Origin: Streptacidiphilus sp. 4-A2
Lineage (GTDB): Bacteria > Actinomycetota > Actinomycetes > Streptomycetales > Streptomycetaceae
NCBI GenBank assembly: GCA_014284505.1
Contig: JAAFYY010000001.1
Span: 7,613,845 to 7,677,844, forward strand
Length of the DNA stretch: 64,000 nucleotides
Direction: 5' to 3'
The translations under genes and the position numbers were made by a program. A model generated the notes under the pieces. That model did not search any database. It was not told where the DNA came from and saw only the letters and a program-made list of their open reading frames with translations. Shown here one piece after another: positions 40,624 through 49,799 of the stretch (within the stretch, counting starts at the first letter, position 1; every line of letters begins with the position of its first letter).

Positions 40624-40718
40624 CGCCGGACTGCTGACGCCTAACGGCTCACCACTGACAGCTGACCGGTGACGGCTGACAGCTGACAGATTTCAGAAAT
40701 CGTCTTTCAGAAATCGTC
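40621..40718. repeat. TGAC-rich tail and 14-base direct repeat
   Basis: Starting at the DoxX stop, TGAC recurs about seven times within CTGACAGCTGAC-like units. It ends in TTTCAGAAATCGTC repeated exactly twice (40691-40704, 40705-40718); the second copy holds the stop codon of the minus-strand gene. Confidence 0.8.
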
Positions 40719-40937
40719 CGGCTCAGGCCCGAGTTCGGGCTCCGGCTTGCGGCGGCGGGTCATCCGGTACAGCGCGCCGGCCAGCCCGCCGACGCCGAGC
40801 GCGATCAGCAGCAGCGGGATCACCAACCGCCCGTCCACGCGCAGCACCCCGGCCGAGTCCAGCAGGTAGAGCACCGCCACGACCACAAAGGACAAGCCGG
40901 TGACCAGCGAGAACAGGTCCGGCTCATGGCGCCTCAC
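40707..40937 (-). CDS. Small two-helix membrane protein
   Basis: The GTG at 40937 overlaps the stop of the upstream PspC gene (GTGA), so translation is coupled. 76 residues: two hydrophobic segments LFSLVTGLSFVVVAVLYLL and LVIPLLLIALGVGGLAGAL, then a basic-acidic tail MTRRRKPEPELGPEPDDF. No enzyme motif. The coupling suggests a partner of the PspC protein. Confidence 0.8.
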   Translation of the reverse strand: MRRHEPDLFSLVTGLSFVVVAVLYLLDSAGVLRVDGRLVIPLLLIALGVGGLAGALYRMTRRRKPEPELGPEPDDF

Positions 40938-42405
40938 TGGATGACCTCCGCTTGTCCCGCCCCGACCGAGAGGTCGAGGTCGATGGTTCCGTGGGCGGCC
41001 GCGCCCCCGGGTTCAGGTCCAGCGTGCGCGAGGCGGAGACCCCGCCGTTGTCGACGCCGTCCGGCAGCTCCAGCATGCCCACCCCCACCGTGACGTCCAC
41101 TTTGATCTCCGGGCCCGAGGGCAGCCGGACGACGAGCGCCCCCGCGCCCACCCGCACCCGGGTGTCCAGGGTCTGCCCCGGCGCCGGGGCCAGCGCGCGC
41201 AGGTCCAGCGTGGCCGCCCCCGAGCTCAGCTGGTAGGAGGGTTGCAGCGCCGCCGAACTGGCAGGTGTCCAGTGCACATTGTCGTAGGCGGTGCGCAGTT
41301 GCACCGGGCTGGCGCCGACGGCGGCCACGGCCAGGGTCAGCAGCGTCCCCCAGAGCACAAGCGAGCGGGCACGCCCCCAGCGCGCGCCCAGCACCAGGCC
41401 GAGGCCGAGCACCAGCAGTCCGGAGGAGAGCACCGCCAGCAGGCTGACCCCGTGCTGCGTCCGCTCGCCGACCAGCCACACCGTGCCGCTGGTGATCACC
41501 GCCAGGCAGAAGAAGACCGTGCCCAGGTAGGAGCGTTGCCGCTGCTCGGGCCGGGGCTTGCCGGGCCGGCGTGGCGGCTCCGGGGGCAGCGGCGGAACCG
41601 GCTCGAACGGGTCGGGCCCGGCCGGGAAGGGCTCAGCCAGGTGGGGCCCGGTCGGGTGGGGCCCGGCCGGGTAGGGCTCGGCCGCCTGCACCGTCGGCTG
41701 CTGGGCGGTCCGGTGGGCGGCGGCCCACAGGGCCCAGTCGGGGACCCCCGGTGGCGTCGCCGGTGGCGGCGTCGGCGGAGCGTCGGCGGGGGCGGCGGGC
41801 TCGGCCGGGGGCCGCTTGAGCAGCGGGTCCGGCCGCTGCCACCAGGCCGGGGCGGGGGTACTGGTCGTGTCGGTCGGGAGCACCGTGGTCGCGTCCGCGG
41901 CCCCGGACGTCTGCGCCGCCGCGGGCTGGGCCTGCCGCCGCCGGGCCTCGAAGGCGTCCGGGTTGTAGCGCAGCGCCGCGAAGGCCAGCAGCGCGATCAG
42001 CAGCAGCGGGAAGAGGTGCCCGGCGCTGTCCATGTAGGAGAAGAAGATCCCGGTGCCCAGCACGGTCACCAGCACCGCGCCCAGCGACTGCCAGTCGACC
42101 TTGCCGGAGAGCAGCCGCTGCAACTCGTTCTGCCCGGTCCGCTCGACCGGGATGATCAGCCAGGCCATGCCGTAGATGAACAGACCCACCCCGCCCGACA
42201 GGCAGAGCACGGCGATGACGACCCGGAACACCACCGGGTCGATGTCCAGGTGCTGCCCGATGCCGCCGCACACCCCGGCGACCACCCGGCGGCTGTCGCT
42301 GCGCTTCAGCGGCGGCCGGGTGCTGCGCGGCTGTTCCCCGGAGGCGGGGGTGGCCCCGCCCGGGGCGGCCTGCCCGTCCGGCGGGGGCACGGATTCCTCG
42401 GTCAT
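40934..42405 (-). CDS. PspC domain membrane protein
   Basis: The ATG at 42405 has GGAGG 8 bases upstream. The PspC domain (about residues 40-100) shows RRVVAGVCGGIGQHLDIDP and SGGVGLFIYGMAWLIIPVE. A Pro/Ala-rich cytoplasmic stretch with repeated GPH/GPD units follows, then several helices (LLAVLSSGLLVLGLGLVLGA, SLVLWGTLLTLAVAAVGAS) and a C-terminal beta-rich domain (IKVDVTVGVGMLELPDGV) of the cell-wall-active antibiotic response type. About 490 residues. One frame break near 41005. Divergent from the PspC histidine kinase, from which it probably receives control. Confidence 0.87.
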
Positions 42406-42556
42406 GCCACCATCCTCCGGCCCGCCCGGCGCCCTGCCCATCCGTCATCTCCCTGGTCCGACCCTGAGGGCAACCCTGACACAGCTCGGGGGAAGACCGG
42501 GAAGCTTCCTTGCCGACCCTGATGCCCGGCACCCCTCGGACATGTGACGATCGGGG

Positions 42557-43921
42557 GTGTCAGCAGCAGACGTCCCCACGGACAGCCCCGATCCGGCGCC
42601 CGCCCGCGTCCGCAAGCTCTACCGCGTCCCCGAGGGGCGGATGATCAGCGGGGTCGCCAGCGGGCTGGCCGCGCATCTCGGTGTGCCGGTGTTCTGGGTG
42701 CGGGCGGCCTTCGTGGTGCTGCTGCTCGGCAACGGACTCGGTGCGCTGCTCTACGCGGCGTTCTGGTTCGCGGTGCCGATGGGCATCCGCGCCGGGAGCC
42801 CGCCGACCAGCTGGCAGTCCGGCAATGTGGGGCCCTACTCGCTGGTCAAGCAGCCGAAGGGGTGGCGGCGCGGGCTCCAGGCGGTGCAGCAGACGCTCCA
42901 GGGCGAGCCGCTGGACGAGAACGGGCCGGGCGGGCGCGGCGCTGCCCGGGACGAGGCGCAGCGCGGCCCGCTGCTGGCCCTGATAGCGCTGGTGGCCGGG
43001 GTCCTGGTGCTGGTCAACACCTTGACCCGGCAGTCGAGTTCGCCCTATGTCTGGCCGTTCCTGGTGGCCGGGCTCGGGGTCGCCGTGGTCTGGCGGCAGG
43101 CCGACGACGTGCGCTGGTCCCGCTGGTTCTCGCTGGACGGCGGCAGGCGCAGCTCGGTGCTGCGGCTGTCGGCCGGGGTGGCGCTGGTGGTCGCCGGGGT
43201 GGTCGCCTTCCTGGTGGTCTCCGGCTCGCTCGGGGACTTCGCCAAGGTCGCGCAGGCGGTACTGGTGGTGCTGGCCGGTGCGCTGCTGCTGGGCGGCCCC
43301 TACCTGCTGCGGATGTGGCAGGACCTGACCGCCGAGCGCCGGGAGCGGATCCGGGCCCAGGAGCGGGCGGAGGTCGCCGCGCACATCCACGACTCGGTGC
43401 TGCACACGCTCACCCTGATCCTGCGCAACGCCGACGACTCCAAGGAGGTGTCCCGGCTGGCCCGGGCCCAGGAGCGGGACCTGCGGCAGTGGCTCTACCG
43501 GCCGACCGGCCCGGAGGAGCCGGACACCCCGGCCACCCTCGCCGAGAGCGTCCGCACCGTCGCCGCCGAGATCGAGGACCTGCACGGGGTCCCGGTGGAG
43601 GTGATCTGCGTCGGCGACTGCCCGATGGACGAGAAGCTCGCGGCGCAGCTCCAGGCGGCCCGGGAGGCGATGGTCAACGCGGCCAAGTACGGTGGCGGCG
43701 AGCCCGTGTCGGTGTATGCGGAGGTCGAGGGGAATACCGTGTGGGTATTCGTCCGCGACCGCGGTCCCGGGTTCGACCTGGCCTCGGTCCCCGAGGACAG
43801 GATGGGCGTGCGCGGGTCGATCATCGGCCGGATGGAGCGCCACGGCGGACACGCCCGGGTGCGACCGGCACCTGCCGGGGGCACCGAGGTCGAGCTGGAG
43901 ATGGAAAGGGCGAGCGGATGA
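42557..43921 (+). CDS. PspC-type sensor histidine kinase
   Basis: NarL-family sensor kinase with an N-terminal PspC domain (VPEGRMISGVASGLAAHLGVP, LLLGNGLGALLYAAFWFAVP), further helices and a cytoplasmic kinase. Phosphoacceptor His in AAHIHDSVLHTLTLILRNAD; ATP site AREAMVNAAKYGGGEPV and RDRGPGFDLASVPEDRMGVR. The GTG at 42557 gives 454 residues, intact. Its stop overlaps the regulator ATG. Pairs like this respond to envelope or membrane stress in Gram-positive bacteria. The family tie to LiaS/PspC is by domain, the signal unknown. Confidence 0.92.
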   Translation: MSAADVPTDSPDPAPARVRKLYRVPEGRMISGVASGLAAHLGVPVFWVRAAFVVLLLGNGLGALLYAAFWFAVPMGIRAGSPPTSWQSGNVGPYSLVKQPKGWRRGLQAVQQTLQGEPLDENGPGGRGAARDEAQRGPLLALIALVAGVLVLVNTLTRQSSSPYVWPFLVAGLGVAVVWRQADDVRWSRWFSLDGGRRSSVLRLSAGVALVVAGVVAFLVVSGSLGDFAKVAQAVLVVLAGALLLGGPYLLRMWQDLTAERRERIRAQERAEVAAHIHDSVLHTLTLILRNADDSKEVSRLARAQERDLRQWLYRPTGPEEPDTPATLAESVRTVAAEIEDLHGVPVEVICVGDCPMDEKLAAQLQAAREAMVNAAKYGGGEPVSVYAEVEGNTVWVFVRDRGPGFDLASVPEDRMGVRGSIIGRMERHGGHARVRPAPAGGTEVELEMERASG

Positions 43922-44667
43922 CGGGCGGGGAAGAGCGCAACGAGGCAGTGGACGGAGGGCCGGCCGAGGATCGGCCGGGCCGCCGGGCCCGGGTGGTCCT
44001 GGTCGACGACCACCGGATGTTCCGCACCGGGGTGCGGGCCGAGATCGGCCAGACGGCCGTGACCGGGGTGGACGTCGTCGGCGAGGCCGCCGACGTGGAG
44101 GAGGCGGTCGCTGTGGTCACCGCGACCCGCCCGGACGTGGTGCTGCTCGACGTCCACCTGCCCGGCGGCGGCGGGGTCGAGGTGCTGCGCCGCTGCGCCT
44201 CGCTGATGCCCGGCGGGACCTCGCCGGTCGGCTCGGCCGAGGGCGCGGGCGCGGTGCGGTTCCTGGCCCTGTCGGTCTCCGACGCGGCCGAGGACGTGAT
44301 CGGGGTGATCCGCGGCGGCGCGCGCGGCTATGTCACCAAGACGATCACCGGTGCCGACCTGGTCGACGCGGTCTTCCGGGTCGCCGACGGCGACGCGGTC
44401 TTCTCGCCGCGCCTGGCCGGCTTCGTGCTGGACGCCTTCGCCGCCACCGACACCCCGCCGGTCGACGAGGACCTGGACCGGCTCACCAGCCGCGAGCGCG
44501 AGGTGCTGCGGCTGATCGCCCGCGGCTACGCCTACAAGGAGATCGCCAAGCAGCTGTTCATCTCGGTGAAGACGGTGGAGAGCCATGTCTCCGCGGTGCT
44601 GCGCAAGCTCCAGCTGAGCAACCGCCACGAGCTCACCCGCTGGGCGGCCGCCCGCCGCCTGGTGTGA
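43918..44667 (+). CDS. LuxR/NarL family response regulator
   Basis: Partner of the PspC histidine kinase, coupled through an ATGA overlap. Receiver: VVLVDDHRMFRTGVRAEI, phosphorylatable Asp in VVLLDVHLPGGGGVEVL, switch residues LALSVSDAAEDV and YVTKTITGADL. Helix-turn-helix: LTSREREVLRLIARGYAYKE, SVKTVESHVSAVLRKLQL. 249 residues, intact; an insert of about 15 residues (MPGGTSPVGSAEGAGAV) extends the receiver. The divergent PspC operon is the natural target. Confidence 0.93.
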   Translation: MTGGEERNEAVDGGPAEDRPGRRARVVLVDDHRMFRTGVRAEIGQTAVTGVDVVGEAADVEEAVAVVTATRPDVVLLDVHLPGGGGVEVLRRCASLMPGGTSPVGSAEGAGAVRFLALSVSDAAEDVIGVIRGGARGYVTKTITGADLVDAVFRVADGDAVFSPRLAGFVLDAFAATDTPPVDEDLDRLTSREREVLRLIARGYAYKEIAKQLFISVKTVESHVSAVLRKLQLSNRHELTRWAAARRLV

Positions 44668-44719
44668 TCAGCGGATCACCGGCTGCTCAGGTGCTCAGGT
44701 ACCCAGCTGCTCCGGTTGC
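44668..44719. repeat. Repeat tail after the kptA stop
   Basis: Read on the minus strand past the kptA stop, CTGAGC-type units recur several times (GGCTGAGCAACC, CCTGAGCACCTGAGC). On the plus strand it is GCTCAGGTGCTCAGGT. Lies between convergent gene ends. Confidence 0.65.
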
Positions 44720-45306
44720 TCAGCCGCTCCAGCCGCTCAGGTACTGCGGGGGCACGGCGGCGGTCAGCCAGACGCGGTTGTCGCTGAGCCGGAACCGGTG
44801 GCCGTCGGCGGTCATGCGTGCGGCGTCCACGCCGAGGACCACCGCCCGCCCGCGGCGCGCTCCGACCCGGGCCGCGGTCTCCCGGTCCGCCGACAGGTGC
44901 ACGTCGTGGCGCTGCATCGGGCGCAGCCCCTCACGCCGGATCGCCGCCAGCGCGCCGGGGTGGGTGCCGTGGAACAGCCGGTCCGGCGGCCGGGCGTCGG
45001 CGTAGCCGAGATCGACCGCCACGCTGTGCCCCTGGCTGGCCCGGATCCGGGTGCCGGCGGCGTCGAAGGCGAAGCGCTGCTTGTCGTTCTCCGCGACCAC
45101 CCGGTCGAGCTGCGCACGGGACATGGGGCGCCCGTGCGCGGCCAGCGCGTCGAGCAGCGCGTCGACGTCGGCCCAGCCGTTGGGGTCGAGGGTCAGCCCG
45201 ATTCGGGCCGGATGGTGCCGCAGTACCAGGGAGAGAAACCGGGAGCGCTTCACCAGCTGCGGGTCGGGGGCGCGGCCTCCTGCTCGGATGGACGGGAATC
45301 GTTCAT
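44720..45306 (-). CDS. kptA: RNA 2'-phosphotransferase, KptA/Tpt1 family
   Basis: Removes an internal RNA 2'-phosphate using NAD, as in eukaryotic tRNA splicing; the bacterial role is unsettled. The ATG at 45306 opens MNDSRPSEQEAA; a base must be restored near 45262 to join VKRSRFLSLVLRHHPARIGL. Family blocks: LDPNGWADVDALLDAL, QRFAFDAAGTRIRASQGHS, RLFHGTHPGALAAIRREGL and MQRHDVHLSAD. The Arg-His, Arg and Arg catalytic set is present. About 195 residues. Divergent from pcrA. Confidence 0.9.
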
Positions 45307-45390
45307 GGCGGCGACGGTAGCGGCGGCGGGCGGGGCTGTCCTTCGGATTTCGGGCGGGACTGTCGGTGGAGCGCCCTAGACTCGTTGACG

Positions 45391-48022
45391 ATGAGCAGCC
45401 TCTTTGACGACATCCCTCTGCCCGGTCTGGACGCCTCTGTCCCGGCGCGGCCGGTCGGCGATGGCGCGTACCTCGATGCCCCGGTCTTCGACTTCGGCCC
45501 GCAGGACGGCCCCGAGACCGGGCCGTACGAGGGCGCGCCCGACGAGGACGCCCCCTACGAAGAGGCCCTCCCGCCGGACCTGTTCGCCGGGCGCTTCGAC
45601 GCGCCCCCGCCGGCCCGGGACGGGTTCCACCGCGACGGCGCGCCGCGCACCGTGATCGATCCGGCGCAGCTGCTGGACGGGATGAACCCGCAGCAGCGCG
45701 AGGCGGTGGTGCACTCCGGGGGGCCGCTGCTGATCGTGCCGGGGGCTCGTCGGGCAAGGACACGGGTGCGAGTCCCACCCACCGGATCGCCTATCTGCTG
45801 GGCGCCCGCCGGGTGCAGCCGGGGCGAGATCCTGGCGATCACCTTCACCAACAAGGCCGCAGCCGAGATGCGCGAGCGGGTTGAGCACCTGGTCGGCCCC
45901 CGGGCCAAGGCGATGTGGTGTCCACCTTCCACAGCGCCTGTGTGCGGATCCTGCGCCGGGAGAGCAAGCAGCTCGGTTTCACCTCCAGCTTCTCCATCTA
46001 CGACGCGGCGGACTCGCAGCGGCTGATGGCGCTGTGCTGCCGGGATCTGGACCTCGACCCGAAGCAGTTCCCGCCGAAGTCCTTCACGGCCAAGGTGTCC
46101 AACCTCAAGAACGAGCTGATCGACGAGGAGACCTACGCCGGGCAGGCCGAGAACCCGATGGAGCGCAAGCTCGCGGAGGCCTACACGCTGTACCAGCGGC
46201 GGCTGCGGCAGGCCAACGCGCTGGACTTCGACGACATCATCATGACCACGGTGCACCTGCTCCAGGCGTTCCCGGATGTCGCCGAGCACTACCGGCGGCG
46301 GTTCCGGCACATCCTGGTGGACGAGTACCAGGACACCAACCATGCCCAGTACATGCTGGTCAGGGAGCTGAGCGGCGGGTCGACCGGCTCCGCTCCGAAA
46401 CTGACGGTGGACGGCGAGCTGGTCAATCCGGCGGCGGCCGGACTGGCCTCGGTGCCCCCGGCGGAGCTCTGCGTGGTCGGTGACGCGGACCAGTCGATCT
46501 ACGCCTTCCGGGGCGCGACCATCCGCAACATCCTCGACTTCGAGGAGGACTACCCGAACGCGGTCACCATCCTGCTGGAGCAGAACTACCGTTCCACCCA
46601 GACCATCCTCAGCGCCGCCAACGCGGTGATCGAGCGCAACACCAACCGCCGGGCGAAGAACCTGTGGACGGCGGGCGCGGACGGCAGCCGGATCGTCGCC
46701 TATGTCGCCGACGACGAGCACGGCGAGGCGCAGTTCGTCGCCGACGAGGTCGACCGGCTGTGCGACGCCGGTGACGCCAGGCCGGGCGACGTCGCGGTGT
46801 TCTACCGGACCAACGCCCAGTCCCGGGTGTTCGAGGAGGTGTTCATCCGGGTCGGACTGCCCTACAAGGTGGTCGGCGGGTGCGCTTCTACGAGCGCAAG
46901 GAGGTCAGGGACGTCCTGGCGTACCTGCGGGTGCTGGCCAACCCGAGGACACCGTGCCGCTGCGGCGGATCCTCAACGTGCCCAAGCGCGGCATCGGCGA
47001 CCGGGCCGAGGCCATGATCGACGCGCTGGCACAGCGCGAACGGATCTCCTTCGCCGAGGCCCTGCGGCGGGTCGACGAGGCCTACGGGATGGCCGCGCGC
47101 TCGGCCAACGCGGTGAAGAAGTTCAACGAGCTGCTGGCGAAGCTGCGCGGCGTGGTCGAGTCCGGCGCGGGCGCGGCGGCCGTGCTGGAGGCGGTGCTGG
47201 AGGAGACCGGCTACCTGGCCGAGCTCCAGTCCTCGACCGACCCGCAGGACGAGACCCGGGTGGAGAACCTCCAGGAGCTGGCCGCGGTCGCGCTGGAGTT
47301 CGAGCAGGCGGAGGCCGCGGCCGAGCCCGACCCGACCCGGAGGCCGAGCCGGTGGCCACCGGCCTGGCCGGGTTCCTGGAGCGGGTCGCGCTGGTCGCCG
47401 ACTCCGACCAGATCCCGGACGACGAGGGCGGCGAGAGCAAGGGCGTCATCACCCTGATGACCCTGCACACCGCCAAGGGCCTGGAGTTCCCGGTGGTGTT
47501 CCTGACCGGCATGGAGGACGGCGTCTTCCCGCATCTGCGCGCGCTCGGCCAGCCCAAGGAGCTGGAGGAGGAGCGCCGGCTGGCCTATGTCGGGCTCACC
47601 CGCGCCCGCGAGCGGCTGTATCTCTCCCGGGCGGTGCTGCGCAGCGCCTGGGGCCAGCCCTCGTACAACCCGGCCTCGCGCTTCCTGGAGGAGATCCCGC
47701 CGACCCTGGTCGACGAGCGGCGCTCGGCCGCCGCCCCGCCCTCGGCCCGCGGTTCCTCCGGTTCGTCCTCGGGCCTGTCCTCCGGCTTCGGCGGGGGTGG
47801 CAAGCGCGGCGCGCCCGCGGGCTGGGGCAAGAGCGCCGGGCGGATGAAGGACCGGCCGGTGGTCTCGCTCGCCGTCGGCGACCGGGTCACCCATGACCGC
47901 TTCGGCCTGGGACGGTCGTGGCCGTCGCCGGCCCGGCCGACGACGCCAAGGCCACTATCGACTTCGGCTCCGAGGGCACCAAGCAGCTGTTGCTGCGCTA
48001 CGCCCCGGTGGAGAAGCTCTGA
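45391..48022 (+). CDS. pcrA: ATP-dependent DNA helicase PcrA/UvrD
   Basis: Superfamily 1 helicase for repair and replication-fork upkeep. The ATG at 45391 gives an acidic 95-residue N-terminal extension before the core (MNPQQREAVVHSGGPLLIV, GSGKTRVLTHRIAYLLG). Motif II is VDEYQDTNHAQY, then an insert of about 30 residues, motif III CVVGDADQSIYAFRGA, motif IV QNYRSTQTIL, motif V LMTLHTAKGLEFPVVFLTG, motif VI YVGLTRARERLYLS. A Ser/Gly linker and a C-terminal domain GDRVTHDRFGLGTVVAV complete it. About 877 residues. Frame breaks near 45747, 45918, 46880, 46948, 47338 and 47912. TAGACT lies 8 bases before the ATG. Confidence 0.95.
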
Positions 48023-48100
48023 ACCCTTGAGCAGCTGAGCTGAGCTGAGCGGCTGAGCTGAGCGACTGAGCTGAGCAACCGGGCGCCTGAGCTCCGGGCG
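48023..48100. repeat. TGAGC-rich repeat tail after pcrA
   Basis: GAGCTGAGCTGAGC-type units carry about nine extra TGA triplets within 75 bases past the pcrA stop. Confidence 0.8.
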
Positions 48101-48129
48101 CCTGGGCGGCGGGCCCTGGCGGCCGCTGC

Positions 48130-48920
48130 TCAGGCGCTCAGCTGCTCCGGCAGCCCGGGCGCCGCGGCGGCCCCGGTCAGCCGCTGCCGCAGCAGCGCGT
48201 GGACCCCGGGTGCACAGTCAGGCCCAGATGCCCCACCCCGGGCACCCGGATGTTCTCCGCCCGCAGATCCGGGTGCAGCAGCAGGGCGCTGTGACCGGGC
48301 AGGATCAGCGGGTCGTGGTCGCCCCACAGCGACAGGAACCGGGTGTCGCAGGCCGGTGCCGGGGCCTGGAGCGCCCGGATCACCGGGCTGCCCGGCAGCA
48401 GCTGGCGGGCAGCCGGCAGCGGCCCGAGCAGCAGCGCGCTGTAGCTGCCCGCGTGCGGGGTGCCCAGGGTGACCAGGGTGTGCACATGCGCACTGCCGCC
48501 GAGCAGCTGCACGTAGTAGCGGGCGATCAGCCCGCCCAGGCTGTGGCCCACCACCGCGATCCGCTCGCCGCCGTACCGCTGCCGGGCGCGGACCACCTGC
48601 CGTCCGAACTCGGCGGCGGCGCGGGGGACATCGGCCGTCAGCGGGCTGTAGTTGACCGCGTACAGGTGGTCGAAGCCGTCGGCAAGCAGTGAGCGGCGCA
48701 GCGGGGTGAACACCGCCCGGTTGTCGAGCAGGCCGTGCAGCAGCAGTACCGGGGGCGGGCCGGGCCGAGGGCCGGCGGCGGCCGGCCCTCGGCCGCGGGC
48801 GGTGGCCAGGGCTCGGCCCGACAGGCCGGTGGGATACAGCAGCAGATGCCGGGAGAACGCCGCGGTCTCCAGCGCGGCTGCGCGGACGGTGGCGGTGGTG
48901 CGACACAGAGGGCTGCTCAC
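48130..48920 (-). CDS. Lipase/esterase-like alpha/beta hydrolase
   Basis: Probable exported or membrane-associated triacylglycerol lipase-like enzyme. The GTG at 48920 has GGAGG upstream. PPVLLLHGLLDNRAVFTPL (oxyanion region), nucleophile in AVVGHSLGGLIARYYV, acid in SLWGDHDPLILPGH, His in VPGVGHLGLTVHPG. About 263 residues. One frame break near 48208, after which it ends LPEQLSA. No clear signal peptide: the N-terminus is short and Ala-rich. Convergent with pcrA. Confidence 0.87.
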
Positions 48921-49316
48921 GGGCTCGGGCCTCCCGGACACGGGCGCACGGGGCGGGCAGACCCGTTGTGCGCGGACACGGCGCCGCACTGCACCGGCGG
49001 CGGACGGGCACACCGGCGGCGGACGCCGTCAGCGGGCGCGATGCGGGGCGGTGGCGTGCGGCTCCCCGCTGCGGGCCGACCCGTCCGGACCGGAGGGTGG
49101 GTCTGCGGGGGCGGCTCGGGCCCGACGCGCAGCGGACGTTCCTTCCACGTGATTCTCCCCTCGTTAGGGACGGTGAAACGACGCCCGGGAGCGAGTGGCG
49201 ATAACGTTCGTCCGCCGGTTGCGAACGCCTGTTAACGTCAGGCCCGCAGAGCAGGCGATGAGTGAAGTGCAGCGGGTGCCCGTCGGGGCGTCCCGCTCCG
49301 ACGCAGGAGGCAAGCG
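48921..49316. other. Divergent region upstream of icmB
   Basis: No gene. Contains a CGTTCG/CGAACG inverted repeat (49205-49210 and 49222-49227) next to a TTAACG motif, the likely promoter zone of icmB. No cobalamin riboswitch features were recognised. Confidence 0.5.
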
Positions 49317-49723
49317 ATGGGCGTGTCCGGACCGATCCGCGTGGTGGTGGCCAAGCCGGGCCTGGACGGCCACGACCGGGGGGCGAAGGTGATCGCCCGG
49401 GCCCTGCGTGACGCGGGCATGGAGGTGATCTACACCGGGCTGCACCAGACCCCGCAGCAGATCGTCGACACCGCGATCCAGGAGGACGCCGACGGCATTG
49501 GCCTGTCGGTCCTCTCCGGGGCGCACATGACGCTCTTCGCGAAGGTCATGGAGCTGCTGCGGGAGCGCGAGGCCGAGGACATCAAGGTCTTCGGCGGCGG
49601 CATCGTCCCCGAGGACGACATCCCGCTGCTGCAGGAACTCGGCGTGGCGGCGATCTTCACCCCGGCGCCTCCACCCGGGACATCGTGGCCTGGGTGGAGG
49701 GCCACCTGCGCCCGGCCGCCTGA
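49317..49723 (+). CDS. icmB: Cobalamin-binding small subunit of isobutyryl-CoA mutase
   Basis: B12-binding subunit that, with the large IcmA subunit, interconverts isobutyryl-CoA and butyryl-CoA, linking valine breakdown to fatty-acid and polyketide precursors. The ATG at 49317 has AGGAGG upstream. [20 protein letters not shown] holds the DxHxxG motif with the cobalt-ligating His; [13 protein letters not shown] and [14 protein letters not shown] are the other two loops. One frame break near 49670, then [16 protein letters not shown]. About 136 residues, the size of known IcmB. The large subunit is not in the window. Confidence 0.9.
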
Positions 49724-49788
49724 GCCGCCCAGCGCTGAGCCGCCCGGCCCTGAGCCGCCCGGCCCTGAGCCGCCCAGCGCTGGCCTGC
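49721..49788. repeat. Tandem 15-base repeats after icmB
   Basis: CTGAGCCGCCCGGCC and close variants (CTGAGCCGCCCAGCG), about four units starting at the icmB stop codon, each with a TGA. Confidence 0.8.
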
Positions 49789-49799
49789 CGGAGACCGGC

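Noticed and set aside
41242-42522. Plus-strand ORF of 426 codons opposite the PspC gene
   Set aside because: Antisense of a gene with clear PspC domain and membrane helices; no credible start or motif.
48921-49316. Cobalamin riboswitch before icmB
   Set aside because: No B12-box-like or conserved stem pattern could be recognised in the leader; a covariance-model search would decide.
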